A stretch of DNA of 64,000 nt, from NCBI GenBank assembly GCA_037147175.1, contig JBAWVS010000005.1, positions 12,735 through 76,734 on the forward strand, read 5' to 3'. The notes under the pieces were generated by a model. That model was not told where the DNA came from, searched no databases, and saw only the letters and a list, made by a program, of their open reading frames with translations. Of the stretch, positions 52,288 to 61,004 are shown one piece after another; the first letter of the stretch is position 1, and every line of letters begins with the position of its first letter. A program made the translations under genes and the position numbers. This stretch comes from a bacterium. Lineage in GTDB: Bacteria > Cyanobacteriota > Vampirovibrionia > Gastranaerophilales > UBA9971.

Positions 52288-52968
52288 GTGCCATTTAATT
52301 CCGGTAATAATGAAAATATGCAAATTCCTGATAATTCTAACTCTTCCTTTGCGAAAACCGTGAATGATTATACAGATCTTATAAAAACTGTAGCACGTAT
52401 TGAATATTCAAGATTGTCTTTGTCTGCACATATTATAGATTGCTCTGAATTAATAAATATAGGCGCAACCGCCGTATATATTATTTTGTCTTCTCAGCCT
52501 GCAGTTAAACATACGGATGCTTATTTGTCTACGGCAATTAAATGGGCAATAAGAAACGAATTTAGAAAACGTTATAAATGGTATTCTTGCAAATATTTAT
52601 CAAAAGATTTTGATGACGAAGATGAAGAAAATGAAGAAGTAAACGAAAATAATATCAGAGAAACAATATACGAAACAATTTTTTCTATAGAAGAACTTGC
52701 AGAAGCGAGTAATCCTGTTCAAATAGAAGACTCTGAGCTTACTCCCGACCAGAGAATAGAATTTTTGGAAATGAGCAAAGCTATTAAAGAAGCAATGAAA
52801 GCCCTACCTCCAAGAGAAAAACTGGTACTTGAAATGAGGTTTTATAAAAATAAAAAGGTTAAAGATATTGCAATAGAATTAAATGTAACATCATCAAGAA
52901 TTACAAGAATTATTCAAACGGGACTTGACCGAATAAAACTTAAACTTAAAAATGATGAACTTATATAA
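52288..52968 (+). CDS. alternative sigma-70 family factor
   Basis: A 226-residue RNA polymerase sigma factor. The region 2-like segment contains ELINIGATAVYIILSSQP and AYLSTAIKWAIRNEFRKRYKW (core binding and -10 recognition), followed by a very acidic linker (DFDDEDEENEEVNENN). C-terminal region 4 is clear: ALPPREKLVLEMRFYKNKKV, then KDIAIELNVTSSRITRIIQTG, the helix-turn-helix for -35 recognition. Lengths and order fit group 3 (FliA/SigF-like) rather than ECF factors. The start is uncertain: GTG 52288 or ATG 52318, neither with a strong ribosome site. It is directly followed by a histidine kinase and a response regulator, implying one signalling unit. Confidence 0.85.
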   Translation: MPFNSGNNENMQIPDNSNSSFAKTVNDYTDLIKTVARIEYSRLSLSAHIIDCSELINIGATAVYIILSSQPAVKHTDAYLSTAIKWAIRNEFRKRYKWYSCKYLSKDFDDEDEENEEVNENNIRETIYETIFSIEELAEASNPVQIEDSELTPDQRIEFLEMSKAIKEAMKALPPREKLVLEMRFYKNKKVKDIAIELNVTSSRITRIIQTGLDRIKLKLKNDELI

Positions 52969-53001
52969 AATTTATTAATGAAAAGATTGAAGAAATAAAC
53001 T

Positions 53002-54813
53002 ATGCAGTCTATAAAATTTTTTAGAAAAAAAACAAAAAGTTTCTTAAAATCCATAGATACAATCACAACAAAACTTTTAATGCTGGTTCTCTTTGTAATC
53101 ACAATACCTCTTATGGTTATAGGAAATTTTTCAACCGATATAATTAATCAAAACAATAAAGAGAATTCGGATAATCAGGTAGCATTAAATAAAATGATTT
53201 TTGAGCAACAATATCAGGATGAAAATAACAGGCTTAAGTTTTTAGCTCAAAACAGCATTGAAAGAATTATTAATGAAAAGTCTTCAAAAAAAGAAATATT
53301 AGAAGAACTGCAAAAAAATTATGATCTGAGTTTTTGTGTAATCCTATCAAAAAACAACAATTTTTTGGCAAAAGCAGGAGAAATAAACAAAAAAGATATT
53401 ATATCTTCTGTTAATAAAGTTGTTGATATTGCTTTTACGGGAGAAACGGTTTTATCCTCAGAAAGTATAAATAATAATATTTATAAAATAGTTGCAACAC
53501 CTATCTTTAGCGGAGTTAATAAGATCTCGTCCGTTTTAATGCTGGGACAATCTGTTAATAAAATTTCTATTCTTCAGGATATGAGAAGTTTTACCGATGC
53601 AACAGTTGCTTTTTACAAATTAAAAGACGATAAGGCTTTAATTCTTAATTCAAACAACATTGTTTTTAAACCTTCTTCGGAATTATTACAGGGAGATTAT
53701 TTTAACGGTATTCATCTTCAAAATCCGCTTGAAATCAATACAATTATTCCTATATTAAATTATTTCAATGAAGAAATCGGTAATATTTATCTCGGAATTC
53801 CGTCAAGCGAACTTATAACTTCAGGTAACAGAAACATAAAATCAATAGGGATTATTGCCGTAATAAGCCTTTTGGTGGCGATGTCAATTGCCGGCTGGTT
53901 TGCGAGGACAATTACAAATCCCATACTTACACTTGTTGATGCAGCAGAATCAATTGCTCTTGGAGATCTTGAACATGAAGTTATAATCAAAGGTAATGAT
54001 GAAATGGCTCAGCTCTCTAAAACCTTTAATCAGATGTCTTCAAATCTTAAAAAACAGGAACACTTGAGAGATAATTTTGTTGCGACTCTCACTCATGACC
54101 TAAAAGTCCCGATGCTTGCCGAAAATCAAACCGTTACATATATGTTAAAAGGAGCTTACGGCGAAATTACACAGGAGCAGAAAGAAGTCCTCGAACTTAT
54201 AAAAAGCACCAATAATTCTTCTCTTGAAATGATAGGAACTTTGCTTGAAGTTTACAGGTATGACAGCGGAAATGTAAAATTGTTTGAGTCAGAATTTGAT
54301 ATGATAGAGCTTTTGAAAGATTCAATAAATCAAATAAAATCTCTGGCTGATGATAAAAAAATTCAAATAAATATAAACAGCCGTCAGGAAACAATTTTAA
54401 TAAAAGCGGATAAACGCGAAATTAAAAGAGTACTTCACAATCTAATAAGTAATGCCATTAATAATGGTATTAACAGGGGTTTTATTAACTGTAATATCGA
54501 TTTTATAAAAGAAAAAACCGTATTCGCACCCAAAATAGAAACAGAATCATATACTACACTTACAAGAACACTAACTTTGTCTAACAGCATTATTTTAAGC
54601 ATAGAAGATAATGGAATAGGTATTGCCCGAGAGGATATGCCTTTATTATTTCAGAGGTTTTCTTTGAGCAAAGGCAGAAAACCGGCAGGAGCAGGCTTGG
54701 GCTTATACTATTCTTATCAGGTAATTATTCAGCATAACGGGAATATATGGGCAGAAAGCTCTGAAAAAGGAGGAAGTGTTTTTAAACTCACTTTGCCAAT
54801 TCAAACAGCTTAA
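53002..54813 (+). CDS. membrane sensor histidine kinase
   Basis: A 603-residue kinase. Two membrane helices (about 23-44 and 276-298) enclose a periplasmic sensor of about 230 residues with a Cache-like secondary structure. HAMP follows (WFARTITNPILTLVDAAESI, ALGDLEHEV). The H-box reads FVATLTHDLKVPMLAE with phospho-acceptor H365. The ATPase domain has NLISNAINNG, DNGIGIARED and GAGLGLYYSYQV. Between N-box and G1 is an insertion rich in Thr and Phe. It is paralogous to the orphan kinase at 34580. It starts 33 bases after the sigma gene and is followed by a NarL-type regulator, its likely phosphorylation target. Confidence 0.94.
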   Translation: MQSIKFFRKKTKSFLKSIDTITTKLLMLVLFVITIPLMVIGNFSTDIINQNNKENSDNQVALNKMIFEQQYQDENNRLKFLAQNSIERIINEKSSKKEILEELQKNYDLSFCVILSKNNNFLAKAGEINKKDIISSVNKVVDIAFTGETVLSSESINNNIYKIVATPIFSGVNKISSVLMLGQSVNKISILQDMRSFTDATVAFYKLKDDKALILNSNNIVFKPSSELLQGDYFNGIHLQNPLEINTIIPILNYFNEEIGNIYLGIPSSELITSGNRNIKSIGIIAVISLLVAMSIAGWFARTITNPILTLVDAAESIALGDLEHEVIIKGNDEMAQLSKTFNQMSSNLKKQEHLRDNFVATLTHDLKVPMLAENQTVTYMLKGAYGEITQEQKEVLELIKSTNNSSLEMIGTLLEVYRYDSGNVKLFESEFDMIELLKDSINQIKSLADDKKIQININSRQETILIKADKREIKRVLHNLISNAINNGINRGFINCNIDFIKEKTVFAPKIETESYTTLTRTLTLSNSIILSIEDNGIGIAREDMPLLFQRFSLSKGRKPAGAGLGLYYSYQVIIQHNGNIWAESSEKGGSVFKLTLPIQTA

Positions 54814-54878
54814 CAACAAGAATGGTCATTTTTAGGGATTTAATCCGAAAATATCTCTAATAAATTAAGGAATAAAAA

Positions 54879-55535
54879 ATGAATGAAAAAAAACGTATAA
54901 AAGTTTTGATAGTTGATGACTCAAAACTCACTATAGTCGGGTTAAAAACAACTCTTAGGCAATTTGATGATATTGAAATTGTCGGAGAAGCAAACGATGG
55001 TCAAATTGCGATTGAAGTAACCCAAAAACTTAATCCTGATGTGATTTTAATGGATATAGGAATGCCATTAATGGATGGTATTAGAGCAACAAAAGAAATA
55101 AAAAAAATAAATCCGGGTACAAAAATAATTATGTTCACCTCTCATGAATCTGAACAAGATGTTCTGGAGGCATTTTCAGCAGGTGCAAATTCATATTGCA
55201 TGAAAGATGCTGCTCCTGAAACTCTTATAACAGTTATAAAAAGTACCCATGAAGGATCTTCATGGCTTGATCGCGGAATTGCAAAAATAGTCCTTGCCAA
55301 ACTTGCAGATAAAGCCGGTAAATTCTTAAAAAATGACACTATTTCAAATTTAACGGAAAGAGAACTTGAAGTTCTCAATCTCATTGCAAAAGGATGCAGC
55401 AATCAGGAAATATCCGACAATCTTTTTATAAGCTTAAACACTGTAAAAACTCATATTAAAAATATCTTCCAGAAACTTGAAGTTGAAGACCGCACGCAAG
55501 CTGCAATGAAAGCTGTTAAAAGAGAATTGATTTAA
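54879..55535 (+). CDS. NarL/LuxR-type response regulator
   Basis: A 218-residue regulator. The receiver domain opens IKVLIVDDSKLTIVGLKTTL, with the phospho-acceptor Asp in DVILMDIGMPLMDG and the Lys in YCMKDAAPET. The C-terminal LuxR helix-turn-helix is LTERELEVLNLIAKGCSNQE and ISDNLFISLNTVKTHIKNIF. Such proteins act as dimers on paired half sites. It follows the kinase by 65 bases and is probably its cognate partner. The pil operon starts about 240 bases downstream, so it is a candidate regulator of pilus genes, but that is inference only. Confidence 0.94.
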   Translation: MNEKKRIKVLIVDDSKLTIVGLKTTLRQFDDIEIVGEANDGQIAIEVTQKLNPDVILMDIGMPLMDGIRATKEIKKINPGTKIIMFTSHESEQDVLEAFSAGANSYCMKDAAPETLITVIKSTHEGSSWLDRGIAKIVLAKLADKAGKFLKNDTISNLTERELEVLNLIAKGCSNQEISDNLFISLNTVKTHIKNIFQKLEVEDRTQAAMKAVKRELI

Positions 55536-55603
55536 GAATAAAAATCAAAAATGGCAGCAACCAAAGTATTGTGTTTTTTGATTAATTTCTGATTTTCAGA
55601 AGT

Positions 55604-55729
55604 ATGTTTCGAAATATTAAAAATGTAAAGACAATAATTAAATTCTTAATAATCAGATATATCAATAAAAAAAGCCTTTTTCTGATTTTCGGAATAATGT
55701 TTTTTATTTTCGGATACTTAATTTTTTAA
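55604..55729 (+). CDS. possible 41-residue membrane peptide
   Basis: An ATG frame with a very basic N-terminal half (MFRNIKNVKTIIKFLIIRYI) and a hydrophobic tail (LFLIFGIMFFIFGYLIF). It would be a single-helix membrane peptide. There is no ribosome site and no homology evidence, so chance in AT-rich DNA is likely. It lies between the response regulator and pilM. Confidence 0.2.
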   Translation: MFRNIKNVKTIIKFLIIRYINKKSLFLIFGIMFFIFGYLIF

Positions 55730-55777
55730 AAAAACATGTGTATTATGAAGAAGTGGACAGTTAAGAATAACTTATGA

Positions 55778-56884
55778 GTGTTGGAGATGATATTTAATTT
55801 ATTAAAAAAAACTTCAAAAATTCATGCCGGTATTGAAATTACACCGGAAGGTTTTACTCTTGTGTCTCTTTCTCTGGAAAAAAATAATTATGTTTTAGAA
55901 AAATTTTTCTGTAAAAAATTCAATGAAGAAATTCTTAAAAACGGAATAATTATCAAGCCCGAGATTTTTGCAGAAAGTCTGAAAAAAATACTTGAGGAAA
56001 ACCATTTTGATATAAAAACAGTTAATGTCTGTATTTCAAGCAGTAATATGTTCATAAAAACTATCACTCTTCCCAATTTGCCGATGGAAGAATTAAAAAT
56101 AATCGCACCGCAAGAAGCTTCAAAGCATATTCCTCTTACAATTAACGAAATAAATGTTGATTTTCAAATTATTGAACAGACCTTAAAAGAAAATAAAATT
56201 GATGTGATTCTTTGCTCACTTTCAAAAACAATTGCAAAAAATATTGTTGATTGTCTTGCAAAAGCCGATCTTGAAGTAGCAGCAATAGATGTTTCTTCTT
56301 TTGCAATGATAAGAACGCTTGCAAACGCAGAAATGATAAACAACCCTGATTTAACTTATATATCAGTATTAATAGGCTATGAAAGTACTGATATAAACAT
56401 TATAAAAAACGGTATGCCTGTTTTTTCACACAATACAATGATAGGCAAAAAAAATATAATTGAAGCTCTGACAAAAAGCTTTGAAATAAATAAGGAAGAA
56501 ATCGAAAAAAGGCTCCCTGCTTTTGGTTTAATTCTTCCAGGAATGGAAACAAGCGATAATCTTGAGTTAAATAAATCTTCAAATGCAACAAGGGCGATTT
56601 ACAGCAATATTGCCTCTGAAATCCAGAAAGCAGTTGAATTTTATGCTCCCGCCTCGCAAGAAGGGCTGCCAAAAAACAAAATAGAGAAAATAATCCTTGG
56701 AGGAAGCGGAGTTTGTATTAAAAATATTGATAAATACATAACAAACAAATTAAAAATTCAAACAGAATTGTGTGATTCTCTTAATAATATTTCTCATAAT
56801 CTTGAAATTTCAGAAAATTTAATTTCTTCGACAAATATTCCTGCCCTTTGTCCAAGTATCGGTTTAGCGCTTTATCCTTCTTAG
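55778..56884 (+). CDS. pilM: type IV pilus assembly protein PilM
   Basis: An actin-like ATPase of 368 residues on the cytoplasmic side of the pilus machine, where it binds the N-terminal tail of PilN. The family pattern is visible: AGIEITPEGFTLVSLSLEK at the start, ISSSNMFIKTITLPNLPMEE, IDVSSFAMIRTL and the nucleotide-binding ISVLIGYESTDINIIKNGMP followed by IILGGSGVCIKNID. The start is uncertain: GTG 55778 or ATG 55787, neither with a well-placed ribosome site. It is first in the pilM-N-O-P-Q operon. Confidence 0.9.
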   Translation: MLEMIFNLLKKTSKIHAGIEITPEGFTLVSLSLEKNNYVLEKFFCKKFNEEILKNGIIIKPEIFAESLKKILEENHFDIKTVNVCISSSNMFIKTITLPNLPMEELKIIAPQEASKHIPLTINEINVDFQIIEQTLKENKIDVILCSLSKTIAKNIVDCLAKADLEVAAIDVSSFAMIRTLANAEMINNPDLTYISVLIGYESTDINIIKNGMPVFSHNTMIGKKNIIEALTKSFEINKEEIEKRLPAFGLILPGMETSDNLELNKSSNATRAIYSNIASEIQKAVEFYAPASQEGLPKNKIEKIILGGSGVCIKNIDKYITNKLKIQTELCDSLNNISHNLEISENLISSTNIPALCPSIGLALYPS

Positions 56885-56954
56885 TTTTTTTATTCGAAAT
56901 AACAAAAAAATTAGCAACTCGAGTCACTTACCTTAAATAAAAGGAATTTGAACG

Positions 56955-57623
56955 TTGAAAACCATCAAAATAAATCTGATAGGCGACTCAGGAAAAACTT
57001 CAAAACAAAATATTAAAGAATCAAAAAAAAGAAATTCTTTTGATACAAGAAACCAGCTTCTTGCCTATATTATGATTATTAGCGTACTTGTAGTATTTGC
57101 AGCCAGTATGGGAGGGTGGCTTCTTGTTAAACAAATGACATCAGCCCTTGATAGAAAGCTTATAAAACTAAATGAAAATTTAAACACATTACAAGAACAG
57201 GAAACCCTGCTTTCAGCTTTCAGAAAAAATTTAAAAAAAGAAAAAGAAATAACGGAATTTAAAATTGTTATCAAGAAACAGTTAAACAACTCATTTTTCC
57301 CCTGGAGTGCTGTTCTAAGAGAAATAGCCGATAAGATTCCAAAAGATATAATTGTTCTCAAAATTGAAAAAGAAGGAACATTAAGACAGTCAAGACAACA
57401 GGATGCTCCTCTTAAATTGGAGATCTCCGGCATAATTCCCGCTAATAAAAAACTACAGCCCCTAACTGCAATTTCATTATTTATATTTAACCTGAATGAA
57501 AGCCAAAACTCATTGCTGTCAAACGCTAAAATTTCAAAACTTGAGTTTAATGACAAAACAAGAACTTATGAATTTCAGATAAAAACTTCTATAAATAATA
57601 GCGCTGCCATTACGAAAAAATGA
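56955..57623 (+). CDS. pilN: type IV pilus assembly protein PilN
   Basis: A 222-residue bitopic inner-membrane protein. The short cytoplasmic tail TIKINLIGDSGKTSKQ holds the IN(L)L-type PilM-binding motif, here I-N-L-I. One helix (about 36-58) is followed by a coiled-coil (about 65-110) and a periplasmic ferredoxin-like domain. The start is TTG behind AAAGGAATTTG. It dimerises with PilO to connect PilM to the secretin. Position between pilM and pilO supports the assignment. Confidence 0.9.
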   Translation: MKTIKINLIGDSGKTSKQNIKESKKRNSFDTRNQLLAYIMIISVLVVFAASMGGWLLVKQMTSALDRKLIKLNENLNTLQEQETLLSAFRKNLKKEKEITEFKIVIKKQLNNSFFPWSAVLREIADKIPKDIIVLKIEKEGTLRQSRQQDAPLKLEISGIIPANKKLQPLTAISLFIFNLNESQNSLLSNAKISKLEFNDKTRTYEFQIKTSINNSAAITKK

Positions 57624-57636
57624 AAAGGCAAAAGTC

Positions 57637-58299
57637 ATGAAAAATTCAAAAAAAACCATACTTATAACCTTAATACCTGCGGCGTTGACTCTGTATTTTA
57701 TAACACAGATATTATTTCCTGCGATCGGAAATTATAACGATCTGAGAAATAAATTTATTGAAACAAAAAATCTTTGCAAAGAAACTCAGGCAAGCATTGA
57801 ACAGCTAAATAACAACAAAAAACTGCTTAAAGAAACGGAAGAACTTAATAATCAGGTCGCAGACTTTGATGTACAAGTGCCTTCTGAATTTGAAGATGAA
57901 TTTTTTCTTGTAGATTTAGGCAAATTTTCTATTAATACATCAACAATAATAATATCTCTTGATTCTAAACAGGAAAAAGAGTTTGAAATAACAAATCCCA
58001 ATGAGAATAAAGATAAAATTTCTAAAAAAAGAAGCGGAAAAAGAAGACAAAAAAAAGAAGAACGACCTGTCTATCCTTTAACAATTTATGAAAAACCTTT
58101 TGAAATAAAAACTCTGGGCAACTATAACAGGATAATAAATTTTGTAAGCTGTCTTGAAAATTATCAAAGAAAATTTATTATAAACGGGGTTTCGGCACAA
58201 ATTTCCAAAAATGATGAAACAAATCCAAATCCCAAAATCGAACTTACCATAGAAGGCTCAACCTTTAAATCAGAAAAAAATTTAGCGAATCCTGAATGA
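57637..58299 (+). CDS. pilO: type IV pilus assembly protein PilO
   Basis: A 220-residue bitopic protein with one N-terminal helix (about 8-26), a coiled-coil (about 38-75) and a periplasmic domain ending in KTLGNYNRIINFVSCLENYQ, the conserved (L)G-(N/D)-Y block of PilO. A Lys/Arg-rich insertion (KKRSGKRRQKKEERP) lies near residue 130 and is not usual in the family. It begins 13 bases after pilN. Its role is the inner-membrane alignment complex with PilN. Confidence 0.9.
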   Translation: MKNSKKTILITLIPAALTLYFITQILFPAIGNYNDLRNKFIETKNLCKETQASIEQLNNNKKLLKETEELNNQVADFDVQVPSEFEDEFFLVDLGKFSINTSTIIISLDSKQEKEFEITNPNENKDKISKKRSGKRRQKKEERPVYPLTIYEKPFEIKTLGNYNRIINFVSCLENYQRKFIINGVSAQISKNDETNPNPKIELTIEGSTFKSEKNLANPE

Positions 58300-58337
58300 G
58301 TTTAAATTTTTGAAAACGAAATAAGGACACTTCTACT

Positions 58338-59090
58338 ATGAAACAGGAAAAAGAAGTTCAAGAAATCGAATTAAAAGAAGAAAAAGTCAAAAAAATATTT
58401 ATAATCCTGATAGCGATGCTGCTTTTCGGGGGGACATGCTATTACTATAACGGAATAAATAACTTTTCCGGAACAAAACTTGCAATAACAGGGCAGCAAG
58501 GAGTTGCTTTAAATAAAGAAAAAAGAAATGTACAAATTAAACTTAATAAAATACAAAAAGCTGAAACAAAATCAGAAGTTTCAGAGAGTGAAATAACACC
58601 AAAAATAAAATTCAAACCCACGGACAAATCAGCCCTTTTAAGCCTTGCGGGAAAATCCTCAGGAAAACATGATCCTTTTTCTTACAGTGAAAGCAAGTTT
58701 CTACCTTCTTCAACTGTTCAAGGAGAAAATCCTGCTTTTGCAGGCAAGCTTCCCCCCGTTCCAACAGCAGGCAATATAGGAACTCTTCCTTCTTTACAAG
58801 GCTTTAATCCTCTTTCTCCTTCCGGATTAGCCAGTCCTCCTGCTCCAAAACCGGAAGATTTAATCATAGTAAAAGGTTTTATCGGAGATAAGGTTATAGC
58901 CGAAATAGACGGAGTTGTCGAAGCTTTAAACGCAAATGATAAAATCAGCAATGTTAAAGTATTAGCCGTAAATCCGTCATTGCTTACCGCAAAATTTGAA
59001 ATAAACGGAAAACCCGTCACAAAAACCATTAAAAGTCTTACTGATGAAGATAACGGGAATATCCAACTTGTTAAAAATTTTCATGATTAA
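58338..59090 (+). CDS. pilP: PilP-like pilus alignment protein
   Basis: A 250-residue protein by position the PilP of the operon. Standard PilP is a lipoprotein; this one instead has an uncleaved helix (about 20-38) after a charged tail, so it is bitopic. A motif HDPFSYSESKFLP corresponds to the R-D-P-F linker of PilP. A Pro/Gly-rich stretch (KLPPVPTAGNIGTLPSLQGF) leads to a C-terminal beta domain (LIIVKGFIGDKVIAEIDGVV) like the HR domain that docks on PilQ. Homology to PilP is therefore inferred from context and these short motifs. Confidence 0.65.
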   Translation: MKQEKEVQEIELKEEKVKKIFIILIAMLLFGGTCYYYNGINNFSGTKLAITGQQGVALNKEKRNVQIKLNKIQKAETKSEVSESEITPKIKFKPTDKSALLSLAGKSSGKHDPFSYSESKFLPSSTVQGENPAFAGKLPPVPTAGNIGTLPSLQGFNPLSPSGLASPPAPKPEDLIIVKGFIGDKVIAEIDGVVEALNANDKISNVKVLAVNPSLLTAKFEINGKPVTKTIKSLTDEDNGNIQLVKNFHD

Positions 59091-59108
59091 ACATAAAAGA
59101 GGTATCTT

Positions 59109-60815
59109 ATGAAGCTGCTCAATGCCACAAAAAATCTGTTTCCCTGCTTTACTGCATTATTACTGGCTCTATTATTGATTAATACGCCTGCTTTTTCGGA
59201 GAATATTAAATCCTTAAACGAAATTAATGATAACACTATTAACGGACTTGCTCGAAAAGACATGACTACTGATACAGTAAAGCTTTCCCTGTTTAATAAA
59301 GATAATGGTTTAATAAATCTTGAATCAGATATTAGATTTTTTTCTGAAAATTTAACAATTGATATGACTCTTAAAGATGTTGATGTGGCTTCTATTTTAA
59401 GAATTATTGCCGGGGAAGGACATAAAAATATAGTTATAGACCAGAGCGTGATGGGAAATATCAGCGCAGAACTTAAAAAAATCTCACTTAATCAAGCTAT
59501 GCAGGTAATTTTAACAAGTCAGGAACTGGAAGCAAGACTTTCAAATAACACTATTTTTGTCGCTTCAAGACCTGTAATGGCAAAAAAAGGCTTAAACAGA
59601 AGATTTATAAAAACTTTCAAACTCAACAATTCAAACCCTGTTGAGATAGCTCAAATTCTGGAAGCAAGCATCTTTAATAAAGGATATAAAGTCTCGGAAA
59701 AAACGGGCGGTACTGCCATGGCAGAAATTGCTTCAGGTGCAGGACAAACAGCTTCTTCTGAGCAGCAAGCACAAACAGGGTCTTCAACAGGACAAAGCAG
59801 CCTTGCAGATTCTAAAATAATTAAAGGAAAAGTTGAAGAAATTATTCCCGGAGCAAATTTTGGGGATGCAGGCAAACTTGCAAGCACAATACAGATTCAG
59901 CAGCCAAAAGTTTCAACACAGCCTATTCAAATAAACAACAATGACGGCGGAGCTATTGTTATTCCTGATACAAGAACAAACTCTATTCTGGTTGCAGGTC
60001 TAAAAGAAGATATTTTGATGGCTGAAGAAGCTATAAAAACACTGGACAAAGCCTTAAGACAGGTTTCAATAGAAGTTTCACTTATAGAACTAAAAAAAGA
60101 TGATACAAGCAATATTGGAGTTCTTTATAACACAGAAGGCGGAAGCCTTAGCGGCGGATTTAACAGCGTTACGGGCGAATTTCCCGGTTATGGTTTCTCT
60201 TCTCTGGCGAACCAGTCAGGTGTTACCTTAAATACACTTAGTTCTCTAAATAATAATTTTGCAGCAAAATTAAATACTCTTATTACGAATAAAAAAGCAA
60301 AACTCCTCGCAAACCCTCAAATTCTTGCACTTGACGGCAGTGAATCATTGATTAAAATTACTGATCAGGTAGTAAGTAAAGTTACAACTACTATTACACA
60401 GACATCTACAACTTATAATACTGAAATAGCCGATGTCGGCATAGTTTTAAATATTTTGCCTAAAATAGGAGATGATGACTACATAACAATGAAAATTAGA
60501 CCTTCAATAACAGATCCGTTGCCTGAAATAACTGTTGGTGATTTTCTGAACGGTGGAGCAGCAGTAAAAATAACACCTGTATCTACAAGAGAAGTAATTC
60601 TTCAGAATGTAAGGGTAAAATCAGGAGAAACTCTTGCAATTGCAGGTCTTACAAAAGAAAACAACTCTGAAATAATCGGAAAAATACCATTATTAGGCGA
60701 CTTACTCGGTGTAGGCAAGTTGTTCCAAAACAAAGAATATATTCATAATAAAACCGAACTTATAATATTAATCACGCCAAAAATAGTGGATGAACCAATC
60801 GCAACAGCTATTTAA
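59109..60815 (+). CDS. pilQ: type IV pilus secretin PilQ
   Basis: The outer-membrane channel for the pilus, 568 residues. A signal peptide (to about AFS-29) precedes an STN/secretin-N0 domain (MTLKDVDVASILRIIAGEGH and so on, about 80-145) and a secretin N1 domain (RRFIKTFKLNNSNPVEIAQI). A Ser/Gln/Gly-rich insertion (about 200-240) follows. The conserved secretin domain has PDTRTNSILVAGLKEDI, VSIEVSLIELKKDD, LLANPQILALDG and VKSGETLAIAGLTKEN, and ends ELIILITPKIVDEP. It is the last gene of the operon and is followed by palindromic repeat E. Confidence 0.94.
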   Translation: MKLLNATKNLFPCFTALLLALLLINTPAFSENIKSLNEINDNTINGLARKDMTTDTVKLSLFNKDNGLINLESDIRFFSENLTIDMTLKDVDVASILRIIAGEGHKNIVIDQSVMGNISAELKKISLNQAMQVILTSQELEARLSNNTIFVASRPVMAKKGLNRRFIKTFKLNNSNPVEIAQILEASIFNKGYKVSEKTGGTAMAEIASGAGQTASSEQQAQTGSSTGQSSLADSKIIKGKVEEIIPGANFGDAGKLASTIQIQQPKVSTQPIQINNNDGGAIVIPDTRTNSILVAGLKEDILMAEEAIKTLDKALRQVSIEVSLIELKKDDTSNIGVLYNTEGGSLSGGFNSVTGEFPGYGFSSLANQSGVTLNTLSSLNNNFAAKLNTLITNKKAKLLANPQILALDGSESLIKITDQVVSKVTTTITQTSTTYNTEIADVGIVLNILPKIGDDDYITMKIRPSITDPLPEITVGDFLNGGAAVKITPVSTREVILQNVRVKSGETLAIAGLTKENNSEIIGKIPLLGDLLGVGKLFQNKEYIHNKTELIILITPKIVDEPIATAI

Positions 60816-60820
60816 CTCGA

Positions 60821-60988
60821 GTCGCCAATTAGCTAAAATTGTTGCAAATATTGATTTTTGAGAATGTCATCCTGAGCAAAGCGAAGGATCTGTCCAATTT
60901 ATGATTTTAGCTAAAAATGCTTACTGGACAGATTCTTCGGGTTAAAACCCTCAGAATGACAATTTGTAAAAATAAATTAATTGGCGAC
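60821..60988. repeat. palindromic dispersed repeat, copy E
   Basis: A 168-base element with perfect 11-bp inverted ends GTCGCCAATTA (60821-60831) and TAATTGGCGAC (60978-60988). Inside are GTCATCCTGAG and GCGAAGGATCTGTCC (left) facing GGACAGATTCTTCGG and CTCAGAATGAC (right). It shares both modules with copy D. It lies in the space between convergent genes after pilQ. Confidence 0.85.
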
Positions 60989-61004
60989 AGTGATTATTTA
61001 AGTA

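Noticed and set aside
55604-55729. Type I toxin-like small membrane peptide
   Set aside because: It has no ribosome site and no antisense RNA signals. It is kept only as a low-confidence ORF.
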